Source: CAZRNB01 sp964601355 (lineage in GTDB: Bacteria; Planctomycetota; Phycisphaerae; Sedimentisphaerales; Anaerobacaceae). From it: a stretch of 12,030 nucleotides of DNA. The position numbers and the translations under genes were made by a program. The stretch is from the NCBI GenBank assembly GCA_964601355.1, contig CAZRNB010000093.1:1-12030 (forward strand), given 5' to 3'. Positions 1-3,937 of this stretch are shown one piece after another. Within the stretch, counting starts at the first letter, position 1. The number at the start of each line of letters is the position of its first letter. The notes below the pieces were generated by a model. That model saw only the letters and a program-made list of their open reading frames with translations. It had not been told where the DNA came from and did not search any database.

Positions 1-69
1 GCGTATCAGGTGAAACAGGTAATTAAAGCTATCGAGAGGTTACAGAATGAAAGCTCTACAAGAGATTGA
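1..69 (+). CDS. HicA-type toxin, C-terminal fragment (cut by window edge)
   Basis: An open frame enters from the left edge and ends at the TGA at 67-69. Its last residues include AYQVKQVIKAIERL, which resembles the end of HicA mRNA-interferase toxins (typically 'KPYQVRQVR...'). It overlaps the start of the next gene by 23 bp, the tight toxin-first overlap usual for hicAB operons. HicA toxins are small double-stranded-RNA-binding-fold ribonucleases that cleave mRNA until bound by HicB. The catalytic His lies outside the window, so activity cannot be judged. Only 22 residues are visible; the call depends largely on the unambiguous HicB beside it. Confidence 0.7.
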   Translation, partial: AYQVKQVIKAIERLQNESSTRD

Positions 70-382
70 CCGTTATGTGTATCGGGTAATTTGGTCCGAG
101 GACGATGCCCAATGCGTGGGGCTCTGTGCCGAGTTTCCAAGCTTGAACTGGCTGGCACCCACCCCAGAGAAGGCCCTGCGAGGCATCCGCAAAATGGTGG
201 CCGATGTCGTCAAGGACATGAAAGCCAATGGTGAATCCATACCTAAGCCGCTTTGCTTGCGGCGATATAGCGGCAAATTCATGGTAAGAGTACCGCCGGA
301 AGTACATCGCCAGCTTGCGCTCGAGGCCGCTGAAGAAGATATCAGTCTTAACCGGCTGGTTAGTGCGAAGTTATCTTCGTGA
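47..382 (+). CDS. hicB: HicB family antitoxin with C-terminal ribbon-helix-helix domain
   Basis: This 111-residue protein is a complete type II antitoxin of the HicB family. Residues 8-70 form the HicB domain (YVYRVIWSEDD, then VGLCAEFPSLNWLAPTPEKAL, a degenerate RNase H-like fold that binds and blocks HicA). Residues 76-111 (KFMVRVPPEVHRQLALEAAE...SLNRLVSAKL) form a ribbon-helix-helix DNA-binding domain, so the protein probably also represses its own operon. The start at 47 has a GAGG Shine-Dalgarno at 36-39, seven bases upstream. It overlaps the 3' end of the preceding toxin frame, so the two should be translationally coupled. The length is normal for the family and no damage is visible. 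The operon promoter lies outside the window. Confidence 0.92.
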   Translation: MKALQEIDRYVYRVIWSEDDAQCVGLCAEFPSLNWLAPTPEKALRGIRKMVADVVKDMKANGESIPKPLCLRRYSGKFMVRVPPEVHRQLALEAAEEDISLNRLVSAKLSS

Positions 383-419
383 GAATTCGCATTTCTACGA
401 CGGGATTGAAGGATACGAG

Positions 420-515
420 ATGCTCAAACGGGGGATGACGGAAAAGGAGCGGATCGAAAACGGATACTTCATGGCATACCAGATTGCTGAGGCTTTAGAG
501 AAGAAAATGAAATGA
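420..515 (+). CDS. possible 31-residue small ORF or gene remnant
   Basis: A short frame starts at ATG 420 with a well-placed AAGGA (409-413) six bases upstream, and ends with TGA at 513-515. The product is charged and probably helical (RGMTEKERIENGYFMAYQIAEAL). The same frame stays open upstream into the end of hicB and reads sensibly (HFYDGIEGYE) just after the hicB stop. It could therefore be the tail of a decayed gene rather than a true small protein. I do not recognise a family. It sits 37 bp after hicB in the same direction and could be co-transcribed. Confidence 0.25.
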   Translation: MLKRGMTEKERIENGYFMAYQIAEALEKKMK

Positions 516-543
516 AATTTGCTTTAGTAGATTTCTCCACTTC

Positions 544-589
544 GCCCCCGTTTCTATCTTCGACAGAAGACACGGGGGCTTCGGTCGAA
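544..589. repeat. palindromic TTCGAC-type intergenic repeat
   Basis: An 8-bp stem GCCCCCGT (544-551) / ACGGGGGC (572-579) overlaps a second inverted pair, TTCGAC (559-564) / GTCGAA (584-589). No T-run follows directly, so it is not a standard intrinsic terminator. The TTCGA(C) tag recurs in repeats at 2699-2752 and 6200-6206, suggesting a dispersed repeat family. Confidence 0.55.
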
Positions 590-641
590 ATGACTTGGAA
601 CCTTTTCAAAAGAGCATTGAGAGCTCAAAATCTTTTTTTAC

Positions 642-670
642 TGCACCTGTTTAATAAATCATGGTATAAT
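642..670 (+). promoter_or_regulatory. probable dgkA promoter
   Basis: A perfect TATAAT -10 hexamer lies at 665-670, 23 bp before the dgkA start. The 17-bp-spaced -35 (TGCACC, 642-647) matches the consensus at only three of six positions. dgkA also has GGAG at 682-685, eight bases before its ATG. The -10 is convincing; the -35 is not. Confidence 0.5.
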
Positions 671-693
671 CTGCTCCGATTGGAGATTATTGG

Positions 694-1074
694 ATGAGTC
701 AAAAACTTTCGTTCACAGGCCGGATACGAAGCTTTAGAAACGCATTTCGCGGCGTTGGCTTGATGCTCATATCGCAGCATAACGCCTGGATTCACGCTAC
801 CGCGTCTATCCTCGTCCTTATTGCCGGCGCCATATTGCACCTTACAAAGGCAGAATGGTGCTGGTTAGTTATAGCAATTATGTCCGTTTGGACGGCTGAG
901 GCTTTGAACACTGCTCTGGAATTTCTGGCTGATGTGGCCTCTCCTGAATCTCACCCCATTATCGGTAGAGCAAAAGACGTCGCTGCCGGTGCAGTGCTCA
1001 TTTCAGCCATAGGCTCTGTTGTGATAGCCCTGCTTATTTTAGGGCCGCGAATAATTGAATTCCTCACTCGTTAG
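694..1074 (+). CDS. dgkA: diacylglycerol kinase / undecaprenol kinase family membrane protein
   Basis: This 126-residue integral membrane kinase belongs to the DgkA/UdpK family, which phosphorylates diacylglycerol or undecaprenol with ATP at the inner membrane and recycles lipid carriers for envelope synthesis. The signature AEALNTALEFLAD...GRAKDVAAGAV is clear. It supplies Glu69, Asn72, Glu76, Lys94 and Asp95, which correspond to the catalytic residues of the E. coli enzyme. Three hydrophobic segments lie near residues 35-50, 56-72 and 97-117 after an amphipathic N-terminus. The position equivalent to the metal-binding Glu28 appears to be Gln (SQHNAWIH), a variant I believe also occurs in non-proteobacterial members. 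GGAG precedes the start. The stop is TAG, and the last 11 bp overlap the extended frame of the convergent hydrolase gene. Lipid specificity cannot be told from sequence. Confidence 0.93.
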   Translation: MSQKLSFTGRIRSFRNAFRGVGLMLISQHNAWIHATASILVLIAGAILHLTKAEWCWLVIAIMSVWTAEALNTALEFLADVASPESHPIIGRAKDVAAGAVLISAIGSVVIALLILGPRIIEFLTR

Positions 1075-1300
1075 GCTCATTGGCATCTATCGAAATTGGG
1101 ATATCAAAATTCATCTCAACCGGTTTGAAATGTATCTTCGGTTTGTATGTCTTGGAGAAATTATTCCGAGTATTCGTAACGGTAAAGGTGCCGTTACTCT
1201 GTGCGGAAACCTTTATTAGCTTACCCTCACACTTTTCTTCCAGGTTGGCGATGAAATCTTCGGGCGCATTTTTATCCTTGCCGGCAATGGAGTAATGTAA
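1064..1300 (-). pseudogene. severed C-terminal part of the MBL-fold hydrolase, after an in-frame TAG
   Basis: Directly after the TAG at 1301-1303 the same minus-strand frame stays open for 78 codons to a TGA at 1064-1066. The translation (LHYSIAGKDKNAPEDFIANL..., then SAQSNGTFTVTNTRNNF) is typical of the conserved end of this hydrolase family, where a residue between Trp and Leu (commonly Gln, as I recall it: DLW-Q-LHYS) joins the halves. A single CAG to TAG change would explain the break. No frameshift is needed, and there is no start codon with a good ribosome-binding site at the head of this piece. It is therefore either dead sequence or reached only by readthrough. Confidence 0.75.
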
Positions 1301-2173
1301 CTACCAGAGGTCCTTCAGGCCGGCAGAGCTCTTGAGAATATCAAATACTTCAGGCTCGCCGCCCTTGCGTGCTCCATTATCCATTATGGCTGCTTTCGGA
1401 CGCAGGGCATGGACAAGAAACTTAGAGTTCGAAACTTTGAAGCCATGATGGCTAACCATGAATAGATCCACCGTTCCAACCAGGTTGTTCGGGCACATTA
1501 GCTTATACTCAATAGTATTGAGCAGATCTCCCAGATCAAGCATACGGAATCCACCAAACTCAAACAGCAGTCCAACAGACGCAGCGTTGTCATAGACGTC
1601 TTTATAATCCGGTTTGGCAGAATTGTCACAAAATTCATTAGGTTGACCGGCTCCCGGAATTGGTTCTGGAATAACGTCACCTCCTGATGTAACAACCGTT
1701 ATCTTTACATCCTTCATCGGAATCACGTCGCCGGGTCTGACCGACATACGTTTTCGGTCACCGATAACCTTCAGATATGGCTCGTAATATCGCTTTTTAT
1801 CTTGTTCATTTACCGTTGATAAGACCTCACCATGGTCCACGAAAATTCGCCCCGGAATTTGCGCATCTATTTGTGAAATGTTGCCGGAATGATCGGCATC
1901 GTAGTGGGTAGCCACGATGTAATCAAACTGCTTTATTTCCAGGGATTTGGCCGTCTCGATGATTCGATTTGTGTCTCTGTTGTCCCCCCTCGGATAGCCG
2001 GCATCAATAAGCATTGTTTCGCCTGATGGTGTCACCAGAATCATCGCCTTGCCGCCGCAGGTGTCTATTACGTAGATATCTAATGTCTCGGTTTTCGGCG
2101 AACTCGTTTGAACTGCTGCAGAGATTGCGGAAACGAGCAAGAATGCTAATGGAAAGATAAATAGGATTCTCAT
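1301..2173 (-). CDS. secreted metallo-beta-lactamase-fold hydrolase (ComEC C-terminal-like), cut by premature TAG
   Basis: From the ATG at 2173 (AAAGGAG five bases upstream) the frame encodes 290 residues. Residues 1-20 form a signal peptide (MRILFIFPLAFLLVSAISAA), so the protein should be exported. The metallo-beta-lactamase fold follows: VTPSGETMLIDAG at 48-59, the metal motif THYDADH at 89-95, DLGD at 213-216 and SHHG at 241-244. The H-x-D-x-DH pattern is that of the ComEC/Rec2-associated hydrolases; the substrate is unknown. The frame stops at TAG right after Trp290, and family-like sequence continues in the same frame to 1064, so the intact gene was about 369 codons. The metal residues all precede the stop, so the shortened protein could still fold, but it lacks the C-terminal segment. 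The longer frame from 2233 is less likely because it buries the signal peptide behind 20 polar residues. The gene is convergent with dgkA. Confidence 0.8.
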   Translation of the reverse strand: MRILFIFPLAFLLVSAISAAVQTSSPKTETLDIYVIDTCGGKAMILVTPSGETMLIDAGYPRGDNRDTNRIIETAKSLEIKQFDYIVATHYDADHSGNISQIDAQIPGRIFVDHGEVLSTVNEQDKKRYYEPYLKVIGDRKRMSVRPGDVIPMKDVKITVVTSGGDVIPEPIPGAGQPNEFCDNSAKPDYKDVYDNAASVGLLFEFGGFRMLDLGDLLNTIEYKLMCPNNLVGTVDLFMVSHHGFKVSNSKFLVHALRPKAAIMDNGARKGGEPEVFDILKSSAGLKDLW

Positions 2174-2241
2174 AGAATCTCCTTTACAGAGGAATTCAAA
2201 CATTTTCGACTCGCTGCAGTTCCAAGCCTCCAATTTTTAGG

Positions 2242-2270
2242 AGCATACCAAATACAATCAAAAAAAACAA
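2242..2270 (-). promoter_or_regulatory. tentative promoter of the MBL-fold hydrolase gene
   Basis: On the minus strand an extended -10 (TGG then TATGCT, hexamer at 2242-2247) is 17 bp from a TTGTTT -35 at 2265-2270. It would give a leader of about 60 bases. Both hexamers are imperfect. Confidence 0.25.
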
Positions 2271-2296
2271 GGCTAATTCCACGCATTTTACCCGCC

Positions 2297-2630
2297 TTAA
2301 CAGAAACCACGCCCGTCCTCCACCCCGCCAGAGGCGGGTAAACCCGCCACTGTCGGGTAAACCTCTGTTTTCTGTTTTGAAATTGGCTTTGTTTGGCTTT
2401 GTTTTCCAGCCGGTCTGCGAAGGCGTTCATTTTCGCAATCCTTTTGTAAATAGTAGTTTACGTTCATTCGGACTTTTCGGAAATTGGCTTTGTTTTGCAT
2501 AATTTAGTTCAATAACGCAACGCTGCTTAGCTTTGTACGACTGGGTGGCACGCTCAAACGTAGTTTGGGCGTGGATTTTACCCTGATTTTGCTGATTGTC
2601 GAAGATTTGTGATTCTGCGGCCATAATCTC
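2297..2630 (-). repeat. dispersed planctomycete-type intergenic repeat (pseudo-coding NKANF/KQSQF element)
   Basis: Minus-strand translations give low-complexity peptides with motifs such as MQNKANF, KQSQTKPIS and KQSQFPKSPNERK, in several frames at once. I recognise these as translations of a repeat scattered through Phycisphaerae-like genomes and often mis-annotated as hypothetical proteins. Direct internal evidence is the repeated plus-strand word AAATTGGCTTTGTTT at 2380-2394 and 2482-2496, with a further GGCTTTGTTTT between them. Hairpins of the CCCGCC-AGA-GGCGGG type lie at 2324-2338. I see no start, ribosome-binding site or domain supporting a real gene. Confidence 0.65.
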
Positions 2631-2640
2631 CCCCTAATTT

Positions 2641-2677
2641 ACCCCGTGAGATAGGCGCAGCCGCCATCTCACGGGGT
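2641..2677. repeat. perfect 12-bp-stem hairpin
   Basis: ACCCCGTGAGAT (2641-2652) is exactly complementary to ATCTCACGGGGT (2666-2677). Inside, GGCG (2654-2657) pairs with CGCC (2662-2665) around a CAGC loop, leaving A2653 bulged. No T-tract follows on either strand, so a terminator is unlikely; a structured repeat element fits better. Confidence 0.7.
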
Positions 2678-2698
2678 GAACTCTCAATGGATTGTACT

Positions 2699-2752
2699 CT
2701 TCGATGCTTGTCCCGAGCAGGCCTGTGGTGAGCCTGCCGAATCCAGTCGAAG
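2699..2752. repeat. TTCGA-bounded palindromic repeat
   Basis: The element is bounded by CTTCGA (2699-2704) and TCGAAG (2747-2752), with an inner stem GCAGGC (2717-2722) / GCCTGC (2732-2737). It is of the 'GAGCCTGTCGAAGG' intergenic type common in uncultured anaerobes, and shares the TTCGA tag with the elements at 544-589 and 6200-6206. Confidence 0.6.
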
Positions 2753-2764
2753 GATCCGCTAACC

Positions 2765-2814
2765 GTGACATGCTATCCGATATATGATATACGCTATATC
2801 ATATACGATGTCAC
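2765..2814. repeat. AT-rich interrupted palindrome
   Basis: The outer arms GTGACAT (2765-2771) and ATGTCAC (2808-2814) enclose a 10-bp inner stem TATATGATAT (2781-2790) / ATATCATATA (2796-2805) with an ACGCT loop. One strand has extra bases (GCTATC, and bulged A2780) that have no partner. This asymmetric bulged hairpin could be a protein-binding or recombination site; no partner gene is adjacent. Confidence 0.65.
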
Positions 2815-2864
2815 ATTATACAATATAAAGTGTTAATTTTCAAGCGAATTTTTTTCGATCCTCG

Positions 2865-2927
2865 ATTCTCTTTGGTAGGGTGGGCTGTGCCCACCAACTT
2901 CAAAATGGAGTGCGGTGCACATCTTAC
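2865..2927. repeat. GTAGGGTGGGC repeat, copy A
   Basis: This copy has the same order of parts as the copy at 3131-3195: a GATTCTC lead-in, TAGGGTGGGC, TGCCCACCAACTT, AAATGG, GTGCG and a TTAC-like end. The stem GTGGGC/GCCCAC is kept, but the right-hand terminal repeat has decayed, giving ATCTTAC where copy B has ACCCTAC. Confidence 0.7.
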
Positions 2928-2965
2928 TTTCTGTCTATAAATCTTTTTTCGTATTAACATGCTAT

Positions 2966-2995
2966 ATACCTAAAGCGCGTACGCGCTTTAGGTAT
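2966..2995. repeat. perfect 30-bp palindrome without spacer
   Basis: ATACCTAAAGCGCGT (2966-2980) is followed at once by its exact reverse complement (2981-2995), giving full dyad symmetry centred between 2980 and 2981. A T-rich run (3001-3012) begins five bases further on, so on the plus strand it could act as a poor terminator. As duplex DNA it is a strong candidate site for a dimeric protein. Confidence 0.8.
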
Positions 2996-3023
2996 GTGGA
3001 TTTTTCTTTTTGTTTATTATTAA

Positions 3024-3082
3024 TGGACTTAGCCAAGCCTACGCCTACGGCGTACAAGTCCCGTAAGGGATGGCCAAGCCCA
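3024..3082. repeat. short multi-hairpin repeat
   Basis: Two mini-stems, ACGCC-TAC-GGCGT (3041-3053) and TCCC-GTAA-GGGA (3059-3070), lie between two direct copies of GCCAAGCC (3032-3039 and 3073-3080). This looks like another intergenic palindromic element; no coding sense is seen. Confidence 0.45.
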
Positions 3083-3130
3083 TTTCGGCAGGTGAAAGAA
3101 AAGAATGAGCAATGAATCCAAATATTGCTT

Positions 3131-3195
3131 GATTCTCAATTGTAGGGTGGGCACTGCCCACCAACTTTTAAATGGTGTGCGTAGCACACCCTACA
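3131..3195. repeat. GTAGGGTGGGC repeat, copy B, with terminal inverted repeats
   Basis: Terminal inverted repeats TGTAGGGTG (3141-3149) and CACCCTACA (3187-3195) enclose two hairpins: GGTGGGCA/TGCCCACC on the left and GGTGTGC/GCACACC on the right. The fold would be a small cruciform or three-way junction. The GATTCTC lead-in (3131-3137) is shared with copy A, so the repeated unit reaches beyond the inverted repeats. It is too short to encode a transposase; it may be a miniature element moved in trans. Confidence 0.75.
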
Positions 3196-3201
3196 TTCCG
3201 T

Positions 3202-3253
3202 CCCGCCAAAGGCGGATAAACTTACGTCTCCCGTCGTCTGTCCTCTGTCCTCC
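3202..3253. repeat. CCCGCC-AAA-GGCGG hairpin followed by a GTCTGTCCTCT tract
   Basis: CCCGCCAAAGGCGGATAAAC matches the hairpin at 2324 (CCCGCCAGAGGCGGGTAAAC) at 18 of 20 positions. The next block (3236-3253) is nearly the reverse complement of the purine tract at 7855-7872. Both are repeat fragments placed next to each other. Confidence 0.55.
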
Positions 3254-3262
3254 GGCACATTC

Positions 3263-3313
3263 CGTCATTGCGAGGAAGCCCACTCAGCGCTATGCGGGAC
3301 GACGTGGCAATCT
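3263..3313. repeat. CATTGCGAGG...GGCAATCT palindromic repeat
   Basis: The sequence is bounded by ATTGC (3267-3271) and GCAAT (3307-3311), with a GCGAGGAAGCCC-type interior. It resembles the widespread 'CATTGCGAGCGAAGCAATCT' intergenic repeat of environmental genomes. It ends just before the stop codon of the HNH gene. Confidence 0.5.
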
Positions 3314-3317
3314 ATTT

Positions 3318-3902
3318 TCATATTTGGTGAAGGATAAAATCAATATCGAGAATTGTGATTTCTCCATCATAGTCTAAGTCACTACTACTTAACGTATTGG
3401 CACACTCATGGCATTTAATAATTGTCTTTAGGTATTTCTTTTCCAATAAAGGCGGGATAAAGTCATAGAACTTCTTCTCACCCGGATATTTTTCTCTATA
3501 GAACTCATACAATCCTTTTGTACCCTTTGAAGAATTGCATCTGCTGCATGCCCATATTTGGTTGTGTATTCCCTGAATAATATCGCAGGTCATACACTCA
3601 GGCCGAATCCTCAAAGACTTTGGTACGATATGCTCTCTATGAAGGTCACTTTCACCTCCGCAATAAGCACATCTTTTCTCGGCCTCGACAAGTTGCCAAT
3701 CTTCTCGCGTTATCTCCGACCATAACTTTGCACCGCTTTTCAGTTCTCTGAATGTCTTCTTTATAAAACCGTAGTGTAAACTTTTTGCTTCTTTACCATC
3801 AGATACACGGAACGCACTTCTTGCTACAATCTTGGCATACTGATAGTAGATCAAATCCTGAATCGTCTTTACATCTCTATCGGGCATAGCTTTTTCTCTC
3901 AT
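3318..3902 (-). CDS. HNH endonuclease-like protein, second gene of the OLD-HNH pair
   Basis: This 194-residue protein has an HNH nuclease core at about residues 78-135. It contains Cys78-x-x-Cys81, the catalytic-type REHIVPKSL (Arg89, Glu90, His91), then HNQIWACSRCNSSKG with Cys119/Cys122 and Asn123, followed by a helix. A further CxxC pair lies at 103/106 and another at 164/167. The HNH fold is a metal-dependent nucleic-acid-cutting domain. The N-terminal 77 residues are probably helical and I do not recognise them as a named domain. The C-terminus (DLDYDGEITILD, 175-186) has the spacing of a calcium-binding EF-hand/dockerin loop. The gene begins 35 bp after the OLD gene stop in the same direction, so the two are probably one operon. 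The start could instead be Met6 (3887); neither has a strong ribosome-binding site. Confidence 0.85.
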   Translation of the reverse strand: MREKAMPDRDVKTIQDLIYYQYAKIVARSAFRVSDGKEAKSLHYGFIKKTFRELKSGAKLWSEITREDWQLVEAEKRCAYCGGESDLHREHIVPKSLRIRPECMTCDIIQGIHNQIWACSRCNSSKGTKGLYEFYREKYPGEKKFYDFIPPLLEKKYLKTIIKCHECANTLSSSDLDYDGEITILDIDFILHQI

Positions 3903-3937
3903 TCAAATCTTCTACTTTGAGAGGTTTTTTTGCCTTT

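Noticed and set aside
1080..1295. Plus-strand ORF of 71 codons after dgkA
   Set aside because: The minus strand here is the in-frame continuation of the MBL-fold hydrolase with clear protein character; the plus-strand frame is its shadow.
1301..1303. UAG as a sense codon (pyrrolysine or stop reassignment) genome-wide
   Set aside because: dgkA, the OLD gene and otsAB all end in TAG at the expected family length, so UAG works as stop here.
2170..2624. Three minus-strand ORFs of 65-86 codons
   Set aside because: They are translations of a dispersed intergenic repeat in different frames, without ribosome-binding sites or domains.
2641..3195. CRISPR array
   Set aside because: Repeats differ from one another, are unevenly spaced, and lack regular spacers or cas genes.
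2915..3377. Plus-strand ORFs of 66 and 90 codons
   Set aside because: They consist of repeat elements and the antisense of the HNH gene end; their peptides are repeat-derived.
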